Shown here one piece after another: positions 1 to 9,052 of a stretch of DNA of 34,709 nt (positions within the stretch are counted from its first letter, which is position 1; every line of letters begins with the position of its first letter). The notes below the pieces were generated by a model. It saw nothing but the letters and a program-made list of their open reading frames with translations. It had not been told where the DNA came from and did no database searches. The DNA is from Nemertoderma westbladi. Lineage: Eukaryota > Xenacoelomorpha > Nemertodermatida > Nemertodermatidae. The stretch spans positions 1-34,709 of the forward strand of contig JAUCBJ010003534.1 of the NCBI GenBank assembly GCA_032718475.1, read 5' to 3'. The position numbers and the translations under genes are program-made.

Positions 1-47
1 CCATGCTATCTTTAATAATATGATGTTAATTATTTATTATATTAATA

Positions 48-888
48 ATGAAATTATATATAATAATATTCCTCGCACTAACTGATGTTATTCTCGGGTT
101 CAAGTATAATGGATATAAACTAGTCGAACCAGATGGATCTAACTTTACGAGAGAATGTTTAGTTAAAGAAGACAGAGAATCAATTCGAGTACAAGTTAAT
201 TTTATTATTGACAAGCAAAGTGAATTAAATATTCTCGATGTATTAGAATTAGAAGTTAATGTAAAATTTGGTAAAGATCAAAACATACGAGTTCGGAATG
301 CAGCCAACACCGATAGAGATGATTGCTACAATAATAATAATAATAAAATCGGTTGTAATGGATGGAATACTACAGAGTATATAAGTAGCAACACAGCCGG
401 AGCTGAAGGAAATATAACTGTTGGGTTGAATCCTCCTGTTATTGAATCTATACCGGAGGTATTGGAGATAAAAATAATATATTGGATTAATAGAACGCAT
501 TCGGAAAATCTCCAAGAAAACGCGGCCATATCCGATGATCCCACTAACCCACTTATAATAACTCTTCCACCCCAATGTAAAGCTGATACTAAACCAAAGT
601 GTAGCTGCTTAACGAGTTGTACTTATATAGAAGGCAGTTCAGCTACATTAACCTGTAAGTTATCGGATTGGGTACCGGTACCGGTAGCTGGAAGTACATC
701 AGGAGATTCTAGATGGAGTTGGTATAGTAACGGAGTTGCTATTGGTGGAGTCGTAACTAAACCAGAAGATCCATTGAGTATAAATAGAGATCTAAGTCGA
801 GGAGACAATGGGGCAGAGTTTACATGTGAGGCGAGGAATATAGCTATAGAAGATGATAAATCCTGTACCACTACGATCGTAGTTCAAT
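48..888 (+). CDS. Gene 1, exon 1: signal peptide plus two Ig-like regions of an Ig/FN3 type I membrane receptor
   Basis: This is the first coding exon of a three-exon gene (48-888, 8278-8907, 10450-10973; 1995 nt, 664 residues). The ATG at 48 opens a hydrophobic signal peptide (MKLYIIIFLALTDVILG). Residues about 20-170 are a divergent Ig-like or unknown extracellular region with several N-glycosylation sequons (NFT, NTT, NIT, NRT). A short cysteine cluster (CSCLTSC) leads into a clear Ig domain with C203, W225 and C260 in an NGAEFTCEA context. The frame stays open to 911, but AT|GTAAGT at 889 is a near-perfect donor. Ending at 888 leaves a phase-1 junction that fits exon 2 exactly. The likely role is adhesion or recognition at the cell surface. 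I cannot assign an orthologue. Only 47 bp lie upstream, so a 5' untranslated exon or further coding could be missing. Confidence 0.85.
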
Positions 889-911
889 GTAAGTTTGAGA
901 TATCCACTTAA

Positions 912-1214
912 GGTTATATAATGTTACAATATATTAAGTTACATACGATCAGTGTCAGTGAACATCAGACTGTAGACTGGGGTTTCTGAGACGGCTGGAG
1001 GCATTCTGAGGAAGCCAAGCCGGAAAATGACATAAAGAGTTGAAGTCCAAAATAGGGAAAAAAATGGTAGTGAAATATAGAGAGAAGTAGAAAAACTCAG
1101 CACCACTAGGAAGTTTGCGCCAATCATTTTTCTTATTGTTATGAACTGGGAAAATATATTAAAGCTTTATAAAAGCAGAAAAAACAAGGTTGTTGGAATG
1201 AGGCATAGCCTACT
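912..1214. other. Intron 1 sequence without recognised features
   Basis: This is the first part of gene 1 intron 1, moderately AT-rich. I see no open frame with codon structure, no splice-bounded exon and no repeat. Confidence 0.4.
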
Positions 1215-1840
1215 GTACTGTATGTGCAAGGGTATATGTACAAGCCCCAAAGCCACAGAGAGAGGTGAGAGGTCAAACCACCTCGGAGGGAATACAGCTA
1301 GTAGAGGCTAGCAGCGGAGGGGAAACACTCACAGTGTGACGGGATCGAGGGATCCCGACCGGATTTGGTTTGCTACGCGTCACCGTGTTTACCCTTGGGT
1401 GCCGAGGCCGAGGCCGTTGTAGTGAAACAGTAAGAATTGATTGATGTTCCTTGATGTTCCTTGTTATTCAGATAATGATATATATATATATATATGACAC
1501 AGTAAGTTACAGTTAGGCAGCAATAATAGATTGACAAGATATGTACCAGTATAGCAGTATTGGGTGACGATGACGGTGCAAAGATGTCACCGGTGTTCAC
1601 TGAGTGACTGGGTAAACTAACTGAATGATATAACACCGACCGGTAATATACTACACTACCTTTGGCCGTGTTACTCAGCTGATGCCCTGCTGTCCCCCCA
1701 TTGGCCGACAACCTAATTCTCGCCTTTTCTACTGCAGGAGTGTTTCCCCCCCCCCCCCCCCGCTGCTGTTACTTTCCTTCTCCCCGGAGGTGTAACCTCT
1801 GACCTCCATTGTGTGAGGCCCTTTGGGGTTTGTCATCCCC
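1215..1840. mobile_element. Fold-back / MITE-like element with long imperfect inverted repeats
   Basis: Sequence at about 1230-1335 (CAAGCCCCAAAGCCACAGAG, then ACCACCTCGGAGGG, then GGGGAAACACTC) reappears as an imperfect reverse complement at about 1737-1840 (GAGTGTTTCCCC, CCCCGGAGGTG, then CTTTGGGGTTTG). The arms are about 100 bp. The spacer is about 400 bp and holds an (AT)n run at 1481-1497. No ORF of note is present. The superfamily cannot be assigned because I do not see clean target-site duplications. Confidence 0.5.
1746..1761. repeat. Poly-C tract (16 nt)
   Basis: This is an uninterrupted run of 16 C lying in the right arm of the fold-back element. The matching position of the left arm has only a short G-rich stretch, so the run expanded in one arm. 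Confidence 0.95.
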
Positions 1841-1855
1841 GTTTATTGGGGGTGA

Positions 1856-1884
1856 TACGAGGTTGATTGAAAATCAACCTCGTA
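1856..1884. repeat. Perfect 13-bp hairpin with 3-nt loop
   Basis: TACGAGGTTGATT at 1856-1868 pairs with AATCAACCTCGTA at 1872-1884 around the loop GAA. It sits just right of the fold-back element. It could be a terminal hairpin of a mobile element; a function in RNA is not shown. Confidence 0.85.
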
Positions 1885-2199
1885 CTCCCCAATATTTCTT
1901 AAAGGCACCCTTTCCAACTTTATGGGGGTTGGTGAGGTGGAATTGAATACGCTCACACTCCCCACCATGCTATCTTCCCAGTGAAAAGATAACATCAACC
2001 TTTAAGTGCGCTTCAATTCCGCTGGAACTCGATCTACTATCGGGTGTGGGGTGGAGTTATTTTCTTGGAGTCGGCTTTCCAGGCCGCTCCCTATGGGTAT
2101 GATAATGCTACCCAGTCTTGGTGCAACTTCCTATCTTGCACCAAGACATCTGACGTCTCGTGTCGAGCCAATTGTGGTCTCTCACACAATTTTAAAAGC

Positions 2200-2600
2200 T
2201 CTCACTCAACTCTGACTTCTCACTCTACTCTATCTCTAACTCCGCTCTAACTCCACTCTAACTCCGCTCTGTTCTCTCCCCACACCTGAATCGCACTCGT
2301 CCGCACTCTCTCTCACCAGCAGCTCCTCTCCATACTCTGTGCTCCTGTACTTGTGCTACCATACTATCTAACTCTCTAACTTACTAACTACTTTCTATCT
2401 TCTAACTCTCTTACTACTTATTACTTTCTAGCTTCTCTAACTCTAACTAACTCCTAACTCTACTAGAACTCTCCAACTCTCTACTAACTCTAACTCTACT
2501 AGCTCTAACTAACTCCTACTAACTCTTCTAAGTCTCTAACGCCTAACTCTACTAAGTCTAACTAACTCTTAACTCTACTACTACCTCTAACTCTGTTACC
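2200..2600. repeat. Pyrimidine-rich simple repeat of the CTAACTCT type
   Basis: About 400 bp consist of short variants of CTAACTCT/CTCCGCTCTAACTC with almost no G on the plus strand. The open frames in this stretch are low-complexity and not taken as genes. Confidence 0.8.
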
Positions 2601-2740
2601 ACCTCTATCTACGTGGCGCTTGTGGTGCCCACAACCACTCTCTGCTACTACCTCCATCTACGTGGCGCTTCCGGTGCCCACAACCTCTCTACTACTACTT
2701 TCTACGTGGCGCTTCTGGTGCCCACAACCCTTCTGCTACT
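2600..2740. repeat. Tandem repeat with ACGTGGCGCTT...GGTGCCCACAACC, three copies
   Basis: The motif CTACGTGGCGCTT, two or three variable bases, then GGTGCCCACAACC occurs three times with spacing of about 45-55 bp inside the pyrimidine-rich tract. Each copy can fold through GTGG/CCAC pairing. Confidence 0.75.
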
Positions 2741-3010
2741 CGTGGCATGTTAATATGCCACACTCCCTTACCCGCCGACTTCTAACTTAGCCCAGTACTA
2801 CGTACCCTCTACTCCCGTGGTATGTTTATACCACACTCCCTATACCCCGCCACCTTCTAACGGTACCACGTACCCCCCAACTCCCGTGGTATGTCTATAT
2901 ACCACACTCCCTATACCCCGCTGACTTCTAACCTAACCCAGCACTACGTACCCTCTACTCCCATGGTATGTTTATACCACACTCCCTATACCCCACCGAC
3001 TTCTAACTTA
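2740..3010. repeat. Tandem repeat of about 70-77 bp with a GTGGTATG...TATACCAC palindrome, four copies
   Basis: Copies begin at about 2742 (GTGGCATG...ATGCCAC), 2817, 2886 and 2963. In the first copy both palindrome arms carry the change (GTGGCAT and ATGCCAC), so the pairing is kept. The spacer between copies includes CCGACTTCTAAC and a TACGTACC element. Confidence 0.75.
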
Positions 3011-3146
3011 ACTTTCTATTATCTTCTAACTACTACTTACTATCTTCTACTACTTCTAACTTCTACTCACTTTCTGACTTTCTAGCTTTCTACTTACTCT
3101 CTAACTTCTACTTATTTATTATTTATTTTAATTAAATAATTATTTG

Positions 3147-3986
3147 TGTGGGAAGGGCGTCTCGCCCTCATTCCCACCCCCCTCAGTCCAAAATATTGGA
3201 CGACTAAACTCTATCTAACTAGAGCGATTCTTCCAACAGGCACTCTCCCACTGCTCCCCTTGTAGGTCCTGTAGGATTCGCCACACTCTCCTCGCCAATT
3301 CCAACTCACCAGGAATTGGTTCTCCTTCTTCTGCTACCCTAAAATCGGGTTTCTCCGCCGCCTTCTTAACTTCCTCGTCTCTTGGCATCAAAATGCCACC
3401 TCCCACCTTGTTGTCTCCTGGCGGCAGAATGAAAAGAAAGTGAAAGAACAGACAAAACAGAACGTACAATAGTAGTCCTATCCCTTTCCATCCTGTCTTC
3501 CTTCTCGACTTCCCCCTTGTCGGTATGCCTCTCAACCGGACCGACATCTCTTCCGGACACTCCTCTGGACATTCCTCCAGACTATTGTCCTCCTGACACT
3601 CCACCAGACACTCCTCTGGGTTGTCCTCCGGACATCTCGCCATCCGCTCCTCTCAATCCCCATACCGATACTTGCTGGGACCCTTGTTCCATCCCATTGC
3701 CTCTAAGTCTTCCGCGTCAAATCCATTCTCCTGCGCCCACTCTCTTACTTTTACTTCCCCGCCTGGTTTATCTACCATTTCTGGTCTCTCCTCTGCGTCC
3801 TCTGCGTCTACGGTGCCTGGTAACATGCACCCTGATGTCTCCATCACTCTGGATGGAATCTTGGTTTTAACTGGGCCGCTAAGCGTCCATCCGAATGGCG
3901 TGAGGATTGCCGTTGGACCCAGAGTTTAGTGGTCCAATATTTTGGACTGAGGGGGGTAGGAATGAGGGCGAGACGCCCTTCCCACA
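3147..3986. mobile_element. 840-bp unit bounded by 63-bp inverted repeats, carrying a copy of the BEL-like 3' ORF
   Basis: The left end at 3147-3209 (starts TGTGGGAAGGGCG) and the right end at 3924-3986 (ends CGCCCTTCCCACA) are reverse complements over about 63 bp with about two mismatches. The unit starts TG and ends CA. Its interior on the minus strand is a duplicate of the end of the protease and the 3' ORF found at 4071-4770. AT-rich AATAATTATT precedes both this unit and the next left-end copy at about 4000. It may be a fold-back element that captured the ORF, or the result of a rearrangement at the 3' end of the retroelement. Confidence 0.65.
3215..3910 (-). pseudogene. Second copy of the BEL-like 3' ORF, broken by an in-frame stop
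   Basis: On the minus strand this reads from the end of the protease linker (GCMLPGTVDAEDAEERPE) through DKPGGEVKVREWAQENGF to SKYRYGD followed by a stop at 3653. It then continues through a Glu/Cys-rich stretch (CPEDNPEECLVECQEDN), a basic segment (RGKSRRKTGWK), a hydrophobic helix (GIGLLLYVLFCLFFHFLFIL) and a PPGDNKVGGGIL motif to the stop near 3215. The copy at 4071-4553 reads through the position of the SKYRYGD stop. The function is unknown; the VGGG tail resembles the end of some LTR-element pol frames, which is only a suggestion. Confidence 0.55.
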
Positions 3987-4070
3987 AAAAAATAATTATT
4001 TGTGTGGGAAGGGTGTCTTGCCCTCATTCCCACCCCCCTCAGTCCAAAATATTGGATGACTAAACTCTAT

Positions 4071-4553
4071 CTAACTAGGGCGATTCTTCCAACAGGCACT
4101 CTCCCACTGCTCCCCTTGTAGGTCCTGTAGGATTCGCCACACTCTCCTCACCAATTCCAACTCACCAGGAATTGGTTCTCCCTCTTCTGCTACCCTAAAA
4201 TCGGGTCTCTCCACCGCCTTCTTAACTTCCTCGTCTCTTGGCATCAAAATGCCACCTCCCACCTTGTTGTCTCCCGGCGGCAGAATGAAAAGAAAGTGAA
4301 AGAACAGACAAAACAGAACGTACAATAGTAGTCCTATCCCTTTCCATCCTGTCTTCCTTCTTGACTTCCCCCTTGTTGGTATGCCTCTCAACCGGACCGG
4401 CATCTCTTCCAGACACTCCTCTGGACATTCCTCCGGACTATTGTCCTCCTGACACTCCACCGGACACTCCTCCGGGTTGTCCTCTGGACATCTCGCCACC
4501 CGCTCCTCTCCATCCCCATACCGATACTTGCTGGGACCCTTGTTCCATCCCAT
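4071..4553 (-). CDS. BEL-like element 3' ORF: acidic Cys-rich region plus hydrophobic helix, unknown function
   Basis: 160 codons are open on the minus strand. In order: GWNKGPSKYRYGD, a repeat-like Pro/Glu/Cys region (PEECP four times), a basic patch (RGKSRRKTGWK), a 20-residue hydrophobic segment that could span a membrane, PPGDNKVGGGIL and an amphipathic C terminus ending WESACWKNRPS. It lies straight after the protease, where reverse transcriptase would be expected. It may be a relic pol end joined to the protease by deletion, or a small accessory membrane protein of the element. Confidence 0.5.
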   Translation of the reverse strand: MGWNKGPSKYRYGDGEERVARCPEDNPEECPVECQEDNSPEECPEECLEEMPVRLRGIPTRGKSRRKTGWKGIGLLLYVLFCLFFHFLFILPPGDNKVGGGILMPRDEEVKKAVERPDFRVAEEGEPIPGELELVRRVWRILQDLQGEQWESACWKNRPS

Positions 4554-4634
4554 TGCCTCTAAGTCTTCCGTGTCAAATCCATTCTCCTCCGCCCACTCTC
4601 TTACTTTTACTTCCCCGCCTGGTTTATCTACCGT

Positions 4635-5840
4635 TTATGGTCTCTCCTCTGCATCCTCTGCGTCTACGGTGCCTGGTAACATGCACCCTGATCTCTCCAT
4701 CACTCTGGATGGAATCTTGGTTTTAACTGGGCCGCTAAGCGTCCATCCGAACGGCGTGAGGATTGCCATCGGATCCTGCTGTCTGTCTTCGCCGAAGACC
4801 ATCTTAATTCTCTCGTGGGCCGTTGGGCAGTCCATTCCTACTATAATGGATACCTTCCTAACATCCACCTCTGGTATTGAGAAATCGATACCGTCCAGGA
4901 ATCTATATTGTTCAACCTCAATGTTGGTTGGTCGCCTGGCGTTGATATTTATCGATTCTAACACTTGGATGGGGTCGATGGTCGCCCCATAGTCACATCC
5001 CGGTGCAATCGCTGATATCCTGCACCACCCCGTCCTCATCCCCAGGACCTCATCCTTACTTGAGACGGTAGTTACCGCCATTCTATTCGGCCTCGTCTTT
5101 AGCCCTATCTCTTCGGCCACCCAGTTCTCCACCAGCGTGAAGGCTGCTCCACTGTCGACCAGCATTAATGTCATTACTGATCGACCGCCCTCTCCTGATA
5201 TCTTCACTGGTACTACCCCAAGTAGTACTTTTCTCTTCTTTCTTGCCACTGCCGCGGTTGTAGCCATTGTTTGGCCTCCAGTCTCGGACTCTCTAACTGC
5301 TGTTTCTCTACACTCTCTGGATCTGTGTCCTTCTACCACACATCGATGACATAGTCTGTTTGCGTCTGTGTAGGCTACACGATCTTGTTTGGGCTACGCT
5401 TGCCAGTGCTTACAACTCATGGTCTTATGGGTTCCATCCCGATGTAATTGACATTCGAATCCTGGATTATAGCGTTCCCTGTATAGTCCTTCACGTATCG
5501 CGCGTAGGTTTATATCTACCGATTTAGTGTTTTGGTTATCTGGACTCATCCTACTGGGTATGTTGGGATTGTGTTTATTTGTGTTGTTATTTTCTTTCTG
5601 TCCCTGCCACGGTGTGGCCCTACTCCCAGCTAACTGTGGGCTTGTAGCCCCCTGTGTGGCCGCGTGTGGTAGCGACTGTCTTACTCTCGGAAATGGATCT
5701 GCAGGATTGTGTTCGGGTTTAGGCCTATTGTATTCGGTCTTTGGCGCCTTCCCCAAACTATCCTCACTATAGACTGGGTCTGTAATTAACTCTGATTCGT
5801 AGTTGAGGAAGTTTGACATTTCCTCTAACCCTGGCTCCAC
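4635..5840 (-). pseudogene. BEL/Pao-like zinc knuckles and aspartic protease (DUF1758 type), broken
   Basis: The 5840-5394 frame ends near CQLHRDGTHKTMSC, a decayed Cys-His knuckle. Just past its stop the reading continues as CHRCVVEGHRSREC (about 5351-5310), an exact CX2CX4HX4C knuckle. From 5339 the frame is open to 4635 and holds the protease: MTLMLVDSGAAFTLV with the catalytic DSG, then VSIIVGMDCP and FGWTLSGP, which are the family landmarks of DUF1758/Peptidase_A17-associated proteases. No reverse transcriptase follows. With stops between knuckle and protease, this is a dead or remodelled copy. Confidence 0.75.
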
Positions 5841-5891
5841 ACCTTTCTTCTCCCGAGTGGAGAAGGCGATCTTCCTCCACTTGCTCCGCAG

Positions 5892-6850
5892 TCAGATCGG
5901 CAGTGCCTGCGCTATCATGGTGATGTTGTTAGATGCGTTGAGTTCGTATGGCACGTCTAGCGTCTTCAACACGATTAGCGCCTTCTCGACTTTGTTCGCA
6001 AACGTCTTTATGCTAACAGGGTTATCCTGTAGGCCACCCGATGTTATACCCCTTAATGTCTGCCAGATGATTTTGGCTGGGTGTCCGTATTCCCTGTCTA
6101 GCGCCCGCCATGCTGTCGTGAAGCCACCCTCGATGCCCTGGTACTGCCTCACGATGTCGTATGCTGGGCCTCCTGTATACACCTGTAGATATTTTAGGCA
6201 CTCCGCCTGCGTCAAGTTCTTACTTAATATCTCGTTGTTGTACATGCGCCGAAATTGCAGGTATTCTTCCGGCCTACTTCCGTCGAATTTAAATGGCTCG
6301 ACTGGTGGTAACTCGATCCTGGTCTTTAATGCATCGATTAATGTAGCCATTCCCATCGCCTGTGCTTCCAATGGGTTCGATGGATGCTGTACAGATTCTC
6401 CTGTTGGGTGCAGTCCGCCCGTCCTGTCTGTTGACTTTATCTGAGTCGGATATATCATTGGGGGTAACGGCCCCCTCCATATTTCCGTGTCGCACGACCT
6501 GTTCTCGTCCAGGGGGTTCGATGTTCTCATTGCTGTTCGAGTATATCGTTGATATTGTAATGGGGGAATGTCACCCTGTCCCCCCCCCCCCCCCCCCCCG
6601 GTATGTTTGGTACTGGGGTTGATGTTAATATATTGGGGCCTATACATCTATCTGCAATAGCTCTCCCCTCCCCTGGATATATGTTATGTCCCTGGATATT
6701 ATAGTCATGCTGCTGTGCCGGTACCGATATAGGCCTATCCACTTCTTGCCTACCTACCGGTATGTACTCCGCGACTTCCGGGTTTAATCCCGTCGTCTGC
6801 GCTACCCTATCGCCTACTCTATCTCTCCCAGCATAACAGGAGTCATTCAC
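5892..6850 (-). pseudogene. BEL/Pao-like gag (DUF1759 type), frameshifted at a poly-C tract
   Basis: The minus-strand frame 6647-5892 contains the gag core LPPVEPFKFDGSRPEEYLQF, then YLQVYTGGPAYDIVRQY, then RALDREYGHPAKIIW, typical of DUF1759 gag domains. The N-terminal part 6850-6527 is in another frame. The two frames overlap at the run of 20 C at 6580-6599, which encodes a glycine string. The run length decides the frame, so the break may be slippage or a sequencing error. Zinc knuckles and protease follow downstream at 5840-4635. Confidence 0.7.
6580..6599. repeat. Poly-C tract (20 nt) inside gag
   Basis: 20 uninterrupted C encode poly-Gly in the minus-strand gag and coincide with its frameshift. 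Confidence 0.95.
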
Positions 6851-7224
6851 TATTGAGTTAATAGTTCAGTGTAAGTAACAATAAACTACTGTAAATATTA
6901 CCCTCCATCTCTGTTAGTAGATCAGGAGTCATTCACTATTGAGTTAATAGTTCAGTGTAAGTAACAATAAACTACTGTAAATATTACCCTCCATCACTAT
7001 TAGTAGAACAGGAGTCATTCACTATTGAGTTAATAGTTCAGTGTAAGTAACAATAAATTACTGTAAATATTACCCTCTATCACTGTTAGTAGAACAGGAG
7101 TCATTCACTATTGAGTTAATAGTTCAGTGTAAGTAACAATAAACTACTGTAAATATTACCCTCCACCACTGTTAGTAGAACAGGAGTCATTCACTATTAA
7201 GTTAATAGTTCAGTGTAAGTAACA
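6838..7224. repeat. 86-bp tandem array, about 4.5 copies
   Basis: AGGAGTCATTCACTATTGAG starts at 6838, 6924, 7010, 7096 and 7182, an exact 86-bp period with few substitutions between units. It lies upstream of gag on the element's strand, the place of a 5' UTR or LTR. The last unit breaks off after GTAAGTAACA, and the array resumes at about 8122. Confidence 0.95.
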
Positions 7225-8121
7225 CGTTCGTGGGGCCTTCGCGCAGCACGAGACTTGGTTAACCTAGGTTAACCCGAGAAAGCTGTAATCCGAGTGCTTG
7301 AAATTTGGTCTACTAGTTCGATAGCTTGTCTCTACCAGTTCTATTTAAGCAATGATCGTAGGTCACTACTCAAACTTTCAGATGAATCTGATTGGTTCTA
7401 TTACAGCTACTTCTACGTTTCTGGCAATTCGCCCCCTAGCGGCAGACAGAGGAACTGTAGAAGTATGTACTTGTTTAGAATTTCTTATTCTGCAATGCTC
7501 ATAGGTCACTCCTAATAAATTACAGATGAATCAATGATGAATCGATGAATAGGTTCCACCTTGGTGTAGTGGTTGCATTGAATTCACATCTCCCGTAGGT
7601 CGTGGGTTCGATCCTCAATCCTCACATGGGCCAGGGAAGTTTTCGTTTCGGCACGAATGCTTTAAAGGGACCAGCCAGAACGCATCTCTGCCTTGCATCC
7701 TTAAGTGGTAGCTAAATGAGTACTGGGGTTTCCTCTGGGGAGTAAAGTTCTGGGGGGACCGCACTGGAAATAAGTCGTGAGACTTTGTGCGTTATCCCTG
7801 GCCTAGCGGCCGAATAAAATTTACTTGGTTTATTTTACTTTTTAATCTGATTGTTGGTTCTATAAGTACAGCCAGCTCCTGCGTTTCTGTCAATTTGCCC
7901 TCTAGCGGCAGACGTATGAACTACAGCAGTCTGTGTCTCTGTATAATTTCTTTAATTTTTTTAGACTACATGTGTACCAAGTCTGGTTCCATTTCATCCA
8001 TGATTGACCGACTTATTAGCGTTCACACATTTCCGACAACAACGACAACGACGACGACGGACGGCTCACTAATTGTACTGACTGCTATGCTAAGGCTCAC
8101 CTGGACTTTGTGGCTCGCCCC
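7225..8121. mobile_element. About 0.9-kb insertion splitting an 86-bp repeat unit
   Basis: The 86-bp unit stops at TAACA (7224) and resumes at ACAATATAACTACT (about 8122-8172), so the intervening 0.9 kb entered the array. Its ends show only a short inverted match (CGTGGGGC against GCCCCAC). It contains a tRNA-SINE and two diverged copies, about 7383-7480 and 7845-7950, of a segment with GGTTCTAT...GTTTCTG(G/T)CAATT and a GCCC(C/T)CTAGCGGCAG core. The class is uncertain. Confidence 0.6.
7552..7822 (+). mobile_element. tRNA-derived SINE, copy A (complete)
   Basis: The tRNA-like head has an A box (TGGTGTAGTGG) and a B box (GGTTCGATCC), the internal promoter of RNA polymerase III. The body follows (CAGGGAAGTTTTCGTTTCGG, TTAAGTGGTAGCTAAATGAG, GGGGGGACCGCACTGG), with a 3' end CCTGGCCTAGCGGCCGAATA and an AAATTTACTT-type tail. 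The same body occurs at 25881-26092 and, reversed and split, at 27950-31268. Confidence 0.85.
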
Positions 8122-8172
8122 ACAATATAACTACTATAAATATTACCCTCCACTACTGTTAATAGAACTGGA
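8122..8172. repeat. Remnant of the 86-bp array on the right of the insertion
   Basis: ATAACTACTATAAATATTAC and TTAATAGAACTGGAG match the second half of the 86-bp unit with more substitutions than the left copies. Confidence 0.75.
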
Positions 8173-8277
8173 GCTACCCAACCTGAGGGAGGCACGAAAT
8201 ACTTACTAACCTTTCCCAAGTCATTCTAAATTAGTAAATATTGTTTCATATTAAATAAAATGTTTTCGATTTCTTAG

Positions 8278-8907
8278 ATAAACCACATTGGATTCGCAAT
8301 GACACAGAGCGAACTGTTATAGGAGATGTTGGGAATGTCGTTACTCTAACATGTACAATGGAAAGTTATCCAGCTGTTATTGAATCGAGTGTTTATTGGG
8401 TTAGTCAAAATGACGTTAATAAAAAGCTGCCCGATGGTGATAAATACAGAACATCAGCTGAAGTTTTTAACTCTGATTATAAAAGTATAGCTTTTATAAG
8501 TCTAATGATATATAATGTAACGAGAGAAGATCTTAATCTAACCTACTTTGGGAAGGTAAGAAATGGTATCCCTAGCAGTAATACTGAGGTTGAATGTGAC
8601 GTTAAGTTAGAAGCTAAAGGACCTCCCAATATGCCGACTGGAGTTAAAGTAGAAGCGGTTGATAATTCCAGAGTTCGAGTTATTTGGACACCAGGATCCA
8701 GTGCAGGATATATTCAATGGTTTAGAGTTGAGTACAAAAACAGGAACGGAACAATTGGTACTAAAACCACAGGAAATACAACTGATTCTACCATAATCGT
8801 CTCAGGATTACCCAATGAACGTCATTATTTCTCAGTTGTAGTCTGTAATGAGTTCGGTTGCCAGGATCCAACGACTCCAGTTGCTGGAGAACCATCTCGT
8901 TCACATG
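8278..8907 (+). CDS. Gene 1, exon 2: Ig domain plus fibronectin type III domain
   Basis: The acceptor is TTTCTTAG at 8270-8277 and the donor is G|GTAAGA at 8908. The exon is 630 nt (210 codons) and symmetric, phase 1 on both sides, as is typical of Ig/FN3 module exons. Residues 281-395 form an Ig fold: VTLTC (C306), W321 in VYW, and an EDL turn before the F strand. At the F strand the usual Y-x-C reads Y-F-G (370-372), so the canonical disulphide partner is absent; C387 lies 15 residues further on. Residues 397-480 are an FN3 domain (PPNMPTGVKV start, W417, Y433, L458 and the YFSVVVCNEFG strand). Sequons NLT, NGT and NTT are present. The upstream frame has no ATG of its own, so splicing from exon 1 is the best model. 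Confidence 0.85.
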
Positions 8908-8972
8908 GTAAGACAATTTTAGGATACATTTATTTATAAACCTTACCACTACTTATTACCTTGCCATGACAT

Positions 8973-9052
8973 GATTGGTCCTCTCTATTCCAACAGCCCA
9001 GTGTGAGATTCTGATTAGTCCTCTCTATTCCAACAGCCCAGTGTGAGATTCA
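8973..9052. repeat. 40-bp direct duplication
   Basis: GATTGGTCCTCTCTATTCCA and the following CAGCCCAGTGTGAGATTCT are repeated at once with one substitution (8973-9012 and 9013-9052). It lies at the left end of the LINE fragment and may mark its insertion. Confidence 0.9.

Noticed and set aside
2006-3085. Plus-strand ORFs across the pyrimidine-rich tract
   Set aside because: They are low-complexity Ser/Thr/Leu-rich translations of tandem repeats with no domain or splice support.
3517-4992. Plus-strand Pro-rich ORFs
   Set aside because: They are antisense to the Glu/Cys-rich minus-strand ORF and protease; the minus strand has the recognisable DSG motif.
5803-6622. Plus-strand 213- and 86-residue ORFs
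   Set aside because: They are shadows of the minus-strand gag, which has family landmarks.
7552-7620. tRNA gene
   Set aside because: It has A and B boxes but belongs to a SINE with copies at 25881 and 31268; the cloverleaf is degenerate.
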